Positions 44,953-53,650 of a DNA stretch of 64,000 nt are shown here, piece by piece. Numbering within the stretch: position 1 is the first letter of the stretch; each line of letters opens with the position of its first letter. Made by a program: the position numbers and the translations under genes. The notes below the pieces were generated by a model. The model did not search any database and was not told the origin of the DNA. It saw only the letters and a list, made by a program, of their open reading frames with translations. This stretch comes from Saprospiraceae bacterium (lineage in GTDB: Bacteria; Bacteroidota; Bacteroidia; Chitinophagales; Saprospiraceae), in contig JADKDE010000002.1 in the NCBI GenBank assembly GCA_016718505.1, positions 186,001 to 250,000 on the forward strand, in the 5' to 3' direction.

Positions 44953-46215
44953 CTATTCCCCTAAGCTAATTCCTACTTTTTCCAAATCTTTCCAAAATCC
45001 TCCGTAAGATTTTTTTACTACAGTCGGATCATCTAAACTAATTTCTCCTACGATAGCCAGCGGAGCAAATGCCATAGCCATGCGGTGATCCCCATAGGTA
45101 TCTATCCTTAGCTCTGGATTTATTTTCATTTTTCCTTCTTGCATATAATATTTTGTATCGCTTTGTCCACTAAGCCTTTTAGGCAGTTCTATCAGAGATA
45201 CTTCGCCTTTTGAGAGCTCAGTTTTTAAGGCTGCAATTCTGTCGGTTTCTTTAATCGTAAGGCTTTCTAATCCACTAAAAAGTCCTGAAACTCCAAGTGC
45301 AGCCAAGGTGACCGAAACCGTCTGCGCTATATCTGGGCAGTCTTTAAAATCCCACTCCAACATCGAAGGTAGATCTGTTTCTACTTTTCGAATCACGATG
45401 CCTTGCTCGGTGAATTCCGTCTCAACCCCTAGTTTTTTGTAGATTTTAACAAGTACGGTATCGCCTTGAAGCGAGCCCTCTTTCAAGCCAATCAATTCTA
45501 TTGCACAATTTTTTGAAAGGGCACAAATCGAAAAATAATAGGATGCTGCCGACCAATCTCCTTCTATGTAAAAGGCTTTAGGCTCGTATCTTTTGGGCTT
45601 TACCCTAATCGTATTTCCTTCAAATTCGATATTGGCCCCAAATCGCTGCATAATGCGATAGGTCATCGCGATATATGGTTTTGAGTATATATGCCCATCT
45701 ATGCTTATTTCGATCCCCTGGGGCAGCAGAGGCGCCACCAGCATCAAAGAACTGATGAATTGACTGCTGATATCTCCTGGGATGGTTATTTGCCACCGAT
45801 CTTGTCCAAGGTTTGGATTCGGCGAGATCTTCAAAGGTGGAAATCCCTCTTCTTCCAGATATTCGATTTTTGCCCCGAGTTCCCTTAATGCACTGACCAA
45901 TGCACCAATAGGTCGCTGTTTCATCCTTTCGCTACCCGTCAATACTTTAGTGGTGTAGAGCGTACAGAGGTAAGACGTCAAAAATCTAAACGTTGTCCCT
46001 GCGTCACCAGCATCCAGCACATCCGAATCACTCCACAATAGACGACTCAGTATTTTGGTATCTTCTGAAGCTGATATATGCTCAATGTCAAACCCTTTCC
46101 CACACATCCGTCTTATCATTAGCACGCGGTTAGAAATGGATTTCGAACCTTCGAGGACTATCATAGCCTTGATTGGTTCCTGAGCAAAACATAGAGTTTT
46201 GCAAGAATTTACCAT
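44953..46215 (-). CDS. aroA: 3-phosphoshikimate 1-carboxyvinyltransferase (EPSP synthase)
   Basis: Sixth step of the shikimate pathway: shikimate-3-phosphate plus PEP to EPSP. GSKSISNRVLMI near the N-terminus, DAGDAGTTFRFLTSYL, the QPIGAL-type segment and the C-terminal GDHRMAMAFAPLAI are hallmarks. I chose the ATG at 46213-46215, which lies in an ATGGTAA overlap with the end of the OsmC gene. The longer open frame would start inside that gene. About 420 residues is a normal length. It is translationally coupled to the OsmC-like gene upstream. Confidence 0.92.
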   Translation of the reverse strand: MVNSCKTLCFAQEPIKAMIVLEGSKSISNRVLMIRRMCGKGFDIEHISASEDTKILSRLLWSDSDVLDAGDAGTTFRFLTSYLCTLYTTKVLTGSERMKQRPIGALVSALRELGAKIEYLEEEGFPPLKISPNPNLGQDRWQITIPGDISSQFISSLMLVAPLLPQGIEISIDGHIYSKPYIAMTYRIMQRFGANIEFEGNTIRVKPKRYEPKAFYIEGDWSAASYYFSICALSKNCAIELIGLKEGSLQGDTVLVKIYKKLGVETEFTEQGIVIRKVETDLPSMLEWDFKDCPDIAQTVSVTLAALGVSGLFSGLESLTIKETDRIAALKTELSKGEVSLIELPKRLSGQSDTKYYMQEGKMKINPELRIDTYGDHRMAMAFAPLAIVGEISLDDPTVVKKSYGGFWKDLEKVGISLGE

Positions 46216-46610
46216 TGGAATGTAATGTTTTGTAACAGTCCAGGGTGTAGAGAAAGCGCTACAGGACATGTCAAAGCCGCATTTTGCAGAATTTTCTTTT
46301 CCTTCGAACTGTATTCATTGACAGGAAACTCAAACGCGATACGGATTTCAGCTATCTTTCTCGGGGCAGCACCCATCACTTTTAGGATATTTGCCTTCGT
46401 GCCTTCCATCTTTATCCCATGCGCATTTGCAGCGATTCCCATCAGGGTCATCATACAAGTTCCAAGCGAAGTCGCCACCATATCCGTAGGGGAGAAGGCC
46501 TCGCCCTTGCCATGATTGTCGATCGGTGCGTCGAATTGTACCTTCGTACCCGAGGCGAGATGAGTCGCTTCTGTCCTCAAATCTCCCAAATAAACCAATG
46601 CTGAAGTCAT
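46209..46610 (-). CDS. OsmC family protein
   Basis: A 133-residue OsmC/Ohr-superfamily protein, from the ATG giving MTSALVYLGDLRTEATHLAS. It has GEAFSPTDMVATSLGTCMMT with the first redox Cys near residue 57, a helix with GIAANAHGI, RKIAEIRIAFEFPV, and LTCPVALSLHP with the second Cys. Members detoxify organic hydroperoxides through the Cys pair. It overlaps aroA by 7 bases. An upstream ATG 33 bases away is less likely because it adds a non-family extension. Confidence 0.85.
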   Translation of the reverse strand: MTSALVYLGDLRTEATHLASGTKVQFDAPIDNHGKGEAFSPTDMVATSLGTCMMTLMGIAANAHGIKMEGTKANILKVMGAAPRKIAEIRIAFEFPVNEYSSKEKKILQNAALTCPVALSLHPGLLQNITFQW

Positions 46611-46681
46611 CTTTGTTTTTCTTAGTATAATGCTGAAAATCAATCAGTTGTTCATGATTTTTTGGTATTTAATTTTTATTT

Positions 46682-46846
46682 GGCGTCCCCCTTCTCTCCC
46701 CTGAAAGCGAGAGAAGGGTCAGGTCGTCCGTGGGCTCACTTTGTTCCGTCTCGCCCTCCTGTTTGCCTACGGCAAGTATGAGCGAGACTCTCTTCGCTGC
46801 CCTATGCGGTCCGCTACGAGACCACTACCACCCTTGACGCAGCTGG
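46682..46846 (+). repeat. GC-rich dispersed palindromic repeat, copy B
   Basis: This fills the gap between the OsmC gene and the lipoprotein gene. It begins GGCGTCCCC and shows two strong hairpins: CTTCTCTC at 46691-46698 pairing with GAGAGAAG at 46709-46716, and TTGCC-TAC-GGCAA at 46763-46775. Between them lies GTGGGCTCACTTTGTTCCGT, followed by CTCGC, and after the second hairpin come GAGACCACTACCA and TTGACGCAGC. These conserved blocks recur in copy C and, in inverted orientation, in copy A. The hairpin sequences themselves differ between copies. Confidence 0.75.
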
Positions 46847-46863
46847 CTTGAGCATCATTAAGT

Positions 46864-47583
46864 TTATTTCACCACAAAATCTATCGCCTTGCCCATCTCT
46901 GCGATGGCATCTCTAGTCGCAGATTGGGCGACGTCATATCCTTTAAGTATAAAAGTCCCATAGGATCTGGTTTGTACCTTGATAAGAGATTTTCCTGTTT
47001 TATCAAAAAGTTCCAAATTGACCAAGGCGACTTTATTGGCTTTTGCTTCTGTTGTAGGTGTTTTTTTGAGTACTTTTTCTCTAAACAGTGATCCTATTAA
47101 ACCTCCAATGGCGCTTATGATAGGAGTGTACCAATAACTGCGCCCACTGGTGCTTATATCCAATAAAAACACTCCGTCGAGTTTATTTTGTGTGCAGAAT
47201 ATTTTTACTTTTTCCTCCAACACAATGGAAGTATCTTGACTCCATTGCATATTGGCCAAATTTCCAGTTATAGTTGGATTAAATTGGTCGATTTTCAAAT
47301 TGTTTGACCAATTTTCGAACTGAGTGTATCCCATATCTCTTACTTTATCGAGGTATTTGTCAGGACAACTCAAGAAAATCCCAGTAATTGTAACCCCACT
47401 GATATCTGTTAAATGATAAGCTGAAATGGGTGCCAGACCGATGGTTTGTAATGATTTTAGAATATTGCTAATTTCGATTTCTTCCTCGGTTTTGGGAGGC
47501 GTAACTACCGCAGAGGGCAAGATTTTTTTCGAACAAGAACATAAAGTCAGTAAAAAGCCCAATAATATTAGGTATGTTTTCAT
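46864..47583 (-). CDS. Predicted lipoprotein of unknown function
   Basis: A 239-residue protein. It has a short signal peptide (MKTYLILLGFLLTLCSC) with a lipobox-like L-C-S-C and the lipidated Cys at residue 17. Past the signal, GVTITGIFLSCPDKYLDKV and DGVFLLDISTSGRSYWYTP are notable, then a short hydrophobic Gly-rich stretch IISAIGGLIGSLFREKV and ALVNLELFDKTGKSLIKVQT. I do not recognise a family. It is the last gene of the lpxK-Wzi-flippase run, 60 bases after the flippase, so an envelope role is likely. Confidence 0.65.
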   Translation of the reverse strand: MKTYLILLGFLLTLCSCSKKILPSAVVTPPKTEEEIEISNILKSLQTIGLAPISAYHLTDISGVTITGIFLSCPDKYLDKVRDMGYTQFENWSNNLKIDQFNPTITGNLANMQWSQDTSIVLEEKVKIFCTQNKLDGVFLLDISTSGRSYWYTPIISAIGGLIGSLFREKVLKKTPTTEAKANKVALVNLELFDKTGKSLIKVQTRSYGTFILKGYDVAQSATRDAIAEMGKAIDFVVK

Positions 47584-47643
47584 AAAAAAGTAAGTTTAAA
47601 AGTGTTTAACAATTATGGTTTGAACCCGAAATGTAACTATTAA

Positions 47644-49095
47644 TTACAATTTTACATTTCTTTTTAAAATAAAAATAACATTATTTATCGAGAATATTTT
47701 TAATAATATCGCAAATAATAGGACAAGCGAATTAAGTAAGATGGCTTGAAGCCACCAAAGCAGTTCTGTATTGTGTTTGATAGCCAAGCCGACTAAAGTT
47801 GAAATTAACGCAAGAACCAATAACCTCCCTACGTTAATGCCATTCCAAAGATCTGAAGGAAAATGGACAAAAGATACCCAGACGCTGCTTATCCCTACAA
47901 AAAGTATCGCTGAAGTATTCGCTATGACTGCACCCCATAAGCCATATTTCGCATCCAATAACCCATGCAGCAATATAGAAAGTAGTATCGCTGCTAGGAA
48001 ATAGGGATTGAGCTTTCCAATCAGCCCATTGGCAGTCAAAATAGTCGAAAAGATATAGATAAGCGACATGCCAAAAAATGACCACAAAAACCAACGAAAT
48101 GGCCCGACAAGACCATAGCTCCCATTACCATACAATAATTCGAGTAAATCCTCTGTGAAAATGGCCATCGGCAATATCCCCAATAAGCAAATGATGATGA
48201 TTATTTTTGATGACAAATGCATTAATTTGACGGCATCTTCGCTTTTACCCAATCGAGCAAACATGGGTAGCAATAGCCCCGCAAATAGCATCCCGATCAT
48301 ATTTAACGCATCGATGATCCTAAAGATTTTGAAATAATCGTTGTTGATTCCCACCCAATCATTCGGCGCGAATTGTTTAACCCAAAATGCATCAGATCTA
48401 TAATAGATAGACATGAGCAAGATACTCAATGCCACGGGCGATGCCTCCAAGATTATTAACCATATTTTTCGAAGTGAAATATTGATTTTCAAAGGGAATA
48501 TTTGGTGACGAAGTAAAAAAACTACCACCAAGCACACCAAAGTATTGGAAATAATCTGAAAAATGATAAAGTCCCAAATATTTATATGCCAAGATGGGAT
48601 CAACCCCAACAAGATGCCTCCTAGAGAGATCAACAAAAAGGTGCGATCTAGAATGGATAACCAAGAATCGGTTCTATAATATCCCAGCCCAGCCATGTTC
48701 GCCCTTAAAAAAGTCATAAACGTATTGCTGATAGGTATTAAACTGATGAAAAATGCCTTTTCTACAGACATTACATTAGAAAAAAATGCAAAGTATAACC
48801 CCATCGCCATGAACAAAAAAGCTACATTTAAAAAGGAAATAGTGGCAAAATAGGATGAAAATATCGCCTTAAAATTTGAAGGATTTTCTGCAATCTTCCT
48901 AGTTACCTGCGATTGCATCCCAAAGTCATTAAAGACCTTTAAAACCAAAAAACTGTTGAAAATCGTAGAAAATAGAGTATAATCCTCTGGCAACTGGAGT
49001 TGAATCTGCCGATCGACCCCAAATATATACAGCGGCTTTATTACAAAATTCAATACCAGTAATAAGGCGATATTGAGCAGAAACTCTCTTTTCAT
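47644..49095 (-). CDS. Polysaccharide/lipid flippase (Wzx/MOP superfamily)
   Basis: A 483-residue polytopic protein with about 12-14 hydrophobic segments. The N-terminal region has the NIALLLVLNFVIKPLYIFGV helix and FLVLKVFNDFGMQSQVTRKI, the loop typical of oligosaccharide flippases. GMLFAGLLLPMFARLGKSED near residue 265 follows a recurrent MOP pattern. It is encoded 19 bases after the Wzi-like barrel gene, so it probably flips a lipid-linked glycan for an envelope polymer. It is unrelated in position to the flippase inside the main locus. Confidence 0.82.
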   Translation of the reverse strand: MKREFLLNIALLLVLNFVIKPLYIFGVDRQIQLQLPEDYTLFSTIFNSFLVLKVFNDFGMQSQVTRKIAENPSNFKAIFSSYFATISFLNVAFLFMAMGLYFAFFSNVMSVEKAFFISLIPISNTFMTFLRANMAGLGYYRTDSWLSILDRTFLLISLGGILLGLIPSWHINIWDFIIFQIISNTLVCLVVVFLLRHQIFPLKINISLRKIWLIILEASPVALSILLMSIYYRSDAFWVKQFAPNDWVGINNDYFKIFRIIDALNMIGMLFAGLLLPMFARLGKSEDAVKLMHLSSKIIIIICLLGILPMAIFTEDLLELLYGNGSYGLVGPFRWFLWSFFGMSLIYIFSTILTANGLIGKLNPYFLAAILLSILLHGLLDAKYGLWGAVIANTSAILFVGISSVWVSFVHFPSDLWNGINVGRLLVLALISTLVGLAIKHNTELLWWLQAILLNSLVLLFAILLKIFSINNVIFILKRNVKL

Positions 49096-49114
49096 TGGAG
49101 TTTTGGTTTCATGA

Positions 49115-50932
49115 TCAGAAACTCAATTTTTTAAGACCCATATTCATACGGAATCCAAGCGATATGATTTGATTGGACTGATTCCGCGTTAAGTCTTGGC
49201 TTTCTTTTTTACGATAATAATATTGGAGGTCAAAGAAGATATTGTGGTACACTTGGTACGCCATATGCAATTTCGCTTGAAGGATGTCTGCCTTTGTCCC
49301 TTGACCTATCGTGTTGTCATAATCTAGTACTCGTGTTAGATTCGGCAATAGGGGATAAGCACCCCAGTTTTCGGTAGGATTGTTTTCGCCTTGCATGGCT
49401 TTTATCAAAGTCAATTCAGCCACGAGCTTAGGTAGGATCGGATATCTCGCTTTGAAGATCATTTCTCTAAAATTACTCCCAAGTGGATGCGCCAATGGTT
49501 GATTGTAATGGGTATAACCACCCAGGCTATCATTGTGCGAATACGTGAAAGGCCTTACTACATTGTATTCTGCTTGTAAATCAAGGTGATCGACTCCAAA
49601 GGCATTGATGTATTTTGCTCCCAATTGTATGCCGTATTTGTTGGCCCACCAGCCTCGGTTGTTGCTGATTAATTCATCGAATTTGAATTCATCCAATATC
49701 AATTGACCATATAGAGATACTCTCTTTCCTATTACCCAATCGGCATTGAATCCAAGCAATGCATTGTCTTTGGATCCAAGTCCTCCCTCTATCGATCTTA
49801 AGAAAATGATGGGATTGAGATAATGCAATTCAAACTGCTGGCTCCTTGAGAATATGATGGCCTCAAAGGCACTCAGCGTAAGGTTTTTGAAGGGCTTGAT
49901 GCTCAAAGTATGCGCGGCAATAAACTTCTTTGGGATCAATGCATCGCCTTGATCATCCCTAGATCCTTTAGCAGCCAATTCGCCAAAAATATTTTGGTAA
50001 TGGAATTTCCATATTCTCGTGTTTAGCTTTAAATACAGTAAATTATTGCTAAAGTCCGACAGCAAGAGAGACCGATAGCCATTGCCCAAAAACATATTGC
50101 CATAGCCAAATTGAACCCCGATATGTCGCGTCACATTGAAGCCGATATACCCATTGGCGATATTGTAGTCATATCCAGACCATTTTTTTAATACAGAGGA
50201 CTGAAAATTTTTATAAAAACCGGCACCTGGTACGGCTTGTCTTTCATTGATGAAGGTATTGACATACGAAGGAAAACTGGTTTGAGTTTCGACCAGCGAA
50301 GTATAAAAATATACCCGATCATCGATGCCGCCTCTGATCTCAGCTCCCTTGGTATTGGTCAAAAGAAAGGAGGACTCTTGGCCATCTTTTCCATAATTGA
50401 TATCAAATATTGGATTGACTTTGATATAAAACCCTTTGGTAGAAAATTCAAAAAAATTGGCCGGTGTGCGGTAGAAATACTTCAGGAGGGGCTTACTATT
50501 GGTAGAATATCTTTCACTGGACATGGAGGCATTTTGCTCACTGCTCTCCAAATAATAAAATTGGGAAGTCGAATCCACATATACCTTTTTTAGCCCAGTT
50601 TCGTTTTTCCCACTCAAAGTTGTCGGATTCTCTGTAGGACTCAAAAACTCATTGTTGTCGTTGAATATATATTGCAGATCCTGCCGGCTACGATTGCTCA
50701 AATCGCCTTCGAGACTATCAATTTGCAAGGCTAACTGTACAGCGTCTCTGCGGTTGAAATACTTCATTTCATTGAAAATACCATTGTGTTCGGGATACAA
50801 AATACTCCATCGATCCAGAATATCATACGAATAGGTATTTAGGGGAATTCCAATGCCTTGTGCTGCAAGGTAACTTATTTTCCCCCAAGATAAAAGACAG
50901 AACAGCAATGCTAATTTTATTTTATTTTTCAT
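49115..50932 (-). CDS. Wzi-like outer-membrane capsule assembly protein, putative
   Basis: A 605-residue secreted protein with a signal peptide (MKNKIKLALLFCLLSWGKIS, cleavage near AAQG). The N-terminal helical region (ILDRWSILYPEHNGIFNEMK) precedes a long series of amphipathic strands ending in RNQSNQIISLGFRMNMGLKK and an aromatic C-terminal residue, as for an outer-membrane beta-barrel. LGNGYRSLLLSDFSNN and LHYLNPIIFLRSIEGG recall Wzi-family capsule assembly proteins of Bacteroidota. It sits between lpxK and a flippase, supporting a role in anchoring or assembling a surface polysaccharide. Confidence 0.7.
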   Translation of the reverse strand: MKNKIKLALLFCLLSWGKISYLAAQGIGIPLNTYSYDILDRWSILYPEHNGIFNEMKYFNRRDAVQLALQIDSLEGDLSNRSRQDLQYIFNDNNEFLSPTENPTTLSGKNETGLKKVYVDSTSQFYYLESSEQNASMSSERYSTNSKPLLKYFYRTPANFFEFSTKGFYIKVNPIFDINYGKDGQESSFLLTNTKGAEIRGGIDDRVYFYTSLVETQTSFPSYVNTFINERQAVPGAGFYKNFQSSVLKKWSGYDYNIANGYIGFNVTRHIGVQFGYGNMFLGNGYRSLLLSDFSNNLLYLKLNTRIWKFHYQNIFGELAAKGSRDDQGDALIPKKFIAAHTLSIKPFKNLTLSAFEAIIFSRSQQFELHYLNPIIFLRSIEGGLGSKDNALLGFNADWVIGKRVSLYGQLILDEFKFDELISNNRGWWANKYGIQLGAKYINAFGVDHLDLQAEYNVVRPFTYSHNDSLGGYTHYNQPLAHPLGSNFREMIFKARYPILPKLVAELTLIKAMQGENNPTENWGAYPLLPNLTRVLDYDNTIGQGTKADILQAKLHMAYQVYHNIFFDLQYYYRKKESQDLTRNQSNQIISLGFRMNMGLKKLSF

Positions 50933-50960
50933 TTTTTATTATAAATATTAAATAGAAATA

Positions 50961-52022
50961 TTAGGACTTGAATGATAATAAATAGTCTCTAATACTGGAT
51001 TCAAACAATTTTTCACCACCAAATAAAAAAGCAACTTCTATGGGAATGACATATATTTTTACTCCAGTCCCTTCCAGATATTCTTCATGGATTTTTAATC
51101 TCAAGGCATCTTTTTTGGTAGTCAATATGATTTTATTTGGATTTTCGACCTGCTTAAATAGTTTATAGAGCTGTGCGATGTCAAAATTGCTGAAATAATG
51201 GTGATCAGGAAAGTCCAAAAGGTGAATTTTTCTGACTTTTGACTGTAGATATTGTACCAAATACTCGGGCTTGGCTATTCCACTCAAGACCACCACGTCC
51301 ATGGTATGGTCCAATGCTATCGACTTGGTTATATCGAAAAGCTTGTACGGCAAGCCGTAATCAAATCGAGTGAAAAATACCCTTTGATGCGCCAGCGGAT
51401 TGATCTTCGAAATAAAGGATTTTTTTTCATTTTCAGTGATACCACTGGGCGTCTTGGTGACTAGTACGATATCGGCTCTTTGGTAGCCATGCCGCCATTC
51501 TCTCAATCGTCCTATTGGCAATAAATAATCCGAGAAAAAAGGATCTGAATATTCTGTGAGTAAAATGTGCATTCCAGCATTGACCGCCCTATGTTGATAA
51601 CCATCATCCAGCAACACTAATTTTACGTCTGGGGAATGATACAATAACTGAGGTATGGCTAGGGACCGATTTTCAGCAACTGCCACGGGTACATTGGGGT
51701 ATTTCTGCTTGATCTGAAGCGGTTCGTCCCCTACATTTTCTACCAAATCATCCGTCATTACATTCTTGTAGCCAAAAGACTTGCGCTTGTATCCTCTACT
51801 CAATACAGATACGTCTATATACGGCTGCAAAATGCGCACCAGATACTCTATATGCGGCGTCTTACCAGATCCCCCAACCGTCAGATTACCCACGGATATG
51901 ATGGGTATCGAAAACGAAGTCCCTTTTACCAATTTATGATCATAAAGGGCATTGCGAAAGGAGACCCCCATACCATATAAAATAGCAACAGGAGAAAATA
52001 ATGCTTGAAGGATTTTCATCAA
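50961..52022 (-). CDS. lpxK: Tetraacyldisaccharide 4'-kinase
   Basis: Phosphorylates the 4' position of the lipid A disaccharide at the inner membrane. It has 353 residues. The Walker A motif sits in VGNLTVGGSGKTPHIEYLV near residue 47. SVLSRGYKRKS, VGDEPLQIKQKYPNVPVAV, LLDDGYQHRAV and YSDPFFSDYLLPIGRLREW follow, all standard LpxK blocks. It presumably heads the operon with the Wzi-like gene (28 bases apart), the flippase and the lipoprotein. A TAnnTTTG-like box on the minus strand at 52039-52046 lies only ~16 bases from the start codon and is doubtful as its promoter. Confidence 0.93.
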   Translation of the reverse strand: MMKILQALFSPVAILYGMGVSFRNALYDHKLVKGTSFSIPIISVGNLTVGGSGKTPHIEYLVRILQPYIDVSVLSRGYKRKSFGYKNVMTDDLVENVGDEPLQIKQKYPNVPVAVAENRSLAIPQLLYHSPDVKLVLLDDGYQHRAVNAGMHILLTEYSDPFFSDYLLPIGRLREWRHGYQRADIVLVTKTPSGITENEKKSFISKINPLAHQRVFFTRFDYGLPYKLFDITKSIALDHTMDVVVLSGIAKPEYLVQYLQSKVRKIHLLDFPDHHYFSNFDIAQLYKLFKQVENPNKIILTTKKDALRLKIHEEYLEGTGVKIYVIPIEVAFLFGGEKLFESSIRDYLLSFKS

Positions 52023-52100
52023 AAATGCAAATATTATACAAAACTAATCAATACTGCGAAAAATTTTGAAATATATATCTAAAGTAATTGCTATGTTTTC

Positions 52101-52131
52101 TTTGAAAATTTCTAAAATAAGTTTTACTTTG
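52101..52131 (+). promoter_or_regulatory. Predicted Bacteroidota-type promoter
   Basis: TTTG at 52101-52104 is followed after 19 bases by TTACTTTG at 52124-52131, one mismatch from the TAnnTTTG consensus. Transcription would start near 52138, about 33 bases before the small membrane protein, and could continue into folB. It lies in the 148-base divergent gap with lpxK. Confidence 0.5.
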
Positions 52132-52170
52132 CGGTATAATTAGAAAAATCACCCATTCAATTATTGAATT

Positions 52171-52293
52171 ATGGATCAGATAGAAAATGCAGGTAGAAAA
52201 GGGTATTGCATGTTGTATTTTTTGGTAACCGTCGTACTCGTGGTTATGATGTTAGTCTATATTTATAATCAGAATTTCTTATTGAAATTTTAA
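52171..52293 (+). CDS. Small single-pass membrane protein (40 residues)
   Basis: An ATG frame of 40 codons (MDQIENAGRKGY, then hydrophobic CMLYFLVTVVLVVMMLVYIY, then NQNFLLKF) ends at TAA 52291-52293. It has a short charged N-terminus, one ~20-residue membrane helix and a basic tail. A predicted promoter lies 40 bases upstream, and folB starts 28 bases downstream. The composition, correct spacing and promoter support a real gene. No family is recognised. Confidence 0.5.
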   Translation: MDQIENAGRKGYCMLYFLVTVVLVVMMLVYIYNQNFLLKF

Positions 52294-52320
52294 TATGTCA
52301 CCATATTCATACCTTGCAGT

Positions 52321-52668
52321 TTGACCATCGGCTTGCAAAGAATGGAGTTTTACGCCAATCATGGACTATATGATTTGGAGCAAAAAGCTGGCAATTGGTT
52401 TTGGGTCGATATAGAAGTTACGATTATTACTCCTCCCGACATTCACAATATTCAACTTAGCGAAAGCATAGATTATAGCATCGTCTATAGGATTGTATCT
52501 GATATTATGAATACACCCACCAAACTACTGGAGACCTTATGCGGAAAGATTTGCACTCAGGTCAAACAAAAATTTTCTCATATCATCAAGATTAAAGCAA
52601 CCGTATCAAAGCTCAATCCTCCCCTCAAAGGCAAAGTGCGTAGATCGTATGTTACGCTAGAGATATAG
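52321..52668 (+). CDS. folB: Dihydroneopterin aldolase
   Basis: Folate biosynthesis: dihydroneopterin to 6-hydroxymethyl-dihydropterin plus glycolaldehyde. It has 115 residues from a TTG. IGLQRMEFYANHGLYDLEQK contains the family's GxxxxE entry loop, IDYSIVYRIVSD follows, LLETLCGKICTQV matches the LLExLA helix, and KLNPPLKGKVRRSYVTLEI the C-terminal strand. The start is uncertain. An ATG at 52296 gives a nine-codon out-of-frame peptide that a single added base would join to LTIGLQ. The stop lies 11 bases from the convergent rsgA stop. Confidence 0.9.
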   Translation: MTIGLQRMEFYANHGLYDLEQKAGNWFWVDIEVTIITPPDIHNIQLSESIDYSIVYRIVSDIMNTPTKLLETLCGKICTQVKQKFSHIIKIKATVSKLNPPLKGKVRRSYVTLEI

Positions 52669-52679
52669 CTTTACAGCTT

Positions 52680-53645
52680 TCAATCCTCGTGGATTTCCCA
52701 ATAATTTTGGCTTTCTATTTCATCGCATATTTGGAGATAATGCTGATATCTAGTTTCTGCGATCGATCCATCGATCAAACCTTGCTTTACAGCGCAGTTG
52801 GGTTCATTTCTGTGCAAGCAATTGGAGAATTTACAATCGCCCAATCTTTCAAAAAATTCCCTGAAATTATGAGCTACGTCCTCAACAACCAAATTATTAA
52901 ATGATAGCGTTTTGATCCCAGGCGTGTCGATAATCCTAGCACCAAATTCCAGCAAATGCATCTCCGCAAAGGTCGTAGTATGCGTTCCTTTGCCATTATA
53001 ATCGGATATCTCTTGCGTGGGCAACCAAAGATCTGGCTGCAGTGCATTTACCAAAGACGATTTGCCGACACCAGATTGTCCACTGATCAAACTCGTTTTG
53101 GCGCTTAGCAACATTTTGAATTCTTCAAGGCCTTCTCTACTGACAGTCGAGGTATAGACCACTTTATAGCCCAATCCTTCGTACAAAGCCATGATTTCCT
53201 CTGTGAGGGCCCTTTCAGCACCATTCAATAAATCCACCTTGTTTACGATTAATGTCGTCTCTATATCCCTTGGTTCTGTAGTCATTAAAAACCGATCAAT
53301 GAATCCCAATTTTAACGAAGGTGACTTCGGTGTGATGATCAGACAGGCTTGATCTACATTCGCTGCAATCAAGTGCATATCGTGTTTTTTCCTAGGAGAT
53401 TGCCTTACGATGAAGTTTTTGCGAGGCTCGAAGCTGTGGATTGTTGTATCGCTTTCGTCCTGCGAATAATACACAATATCGCCCACTGCTAGGGGATTCG
53501 TCGTCTTCAAATCGTCCATTTTTATCCTTCCTGCCAGTCTAGCTTGGATTATTTTGCCCTCGGAAGTTTCCACCACATACCAGGAACCCGTCGATTTGAT
53601 TACGACGCCTTTTTTTCTACCTTGGTTGTCTTGGATTTCTCCCAT
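52680..53645 (-). CDS. rsgA: Ribosome small-subunit-dependent GTPase A
   Basis: Late 30S assembly GTPase, 321 residues. An N-terminal OB fold precedes a circularly permuted GTPase domain: G4 NKVD near residue 134, then G1 SGQSGVGKSSLVNAL near 190, and G3 IDTPGI near 240. A C-terminal zinc finger is formed by CKFSNCLHRNEPNCAVK. The permuted order G4-G1-G3 is diagnostic. It lies 5 bases after the GGGP synthase gene on the same strand and is probably cotranscribed with it. Confidence 0.94.
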   Translation of the reverse strand: MGEIQDNQGRKKGVVIKSTGSWYVVETSEGKIIQARLAGRIKMDDLKTTNPLAVGDIVYYSQDESDTTIHSFEPRKNFIVRQSPRKKHDMHLIAANVDQACLIITPKSPSLKLGFIDRFLMTTEPRDIETTLIVNKVDLLNGAERALTEEIMALYEGLGYKVVYTSTVSREGLEEFKMLLSAKTSLISGQSGVGKSSLVNALQPDLWLPTQEISDYNGKGTHTTTFAEMHLLEFGARIIDTPGIKTLSFNNLVVEDVAHNFREFFERLGDCKFSNCLHRNEPNCAVKQGLIDGSIAETRYQHYLQICDEIESQNYWEIHED

Positions 53646-53650
53646 TTTGC

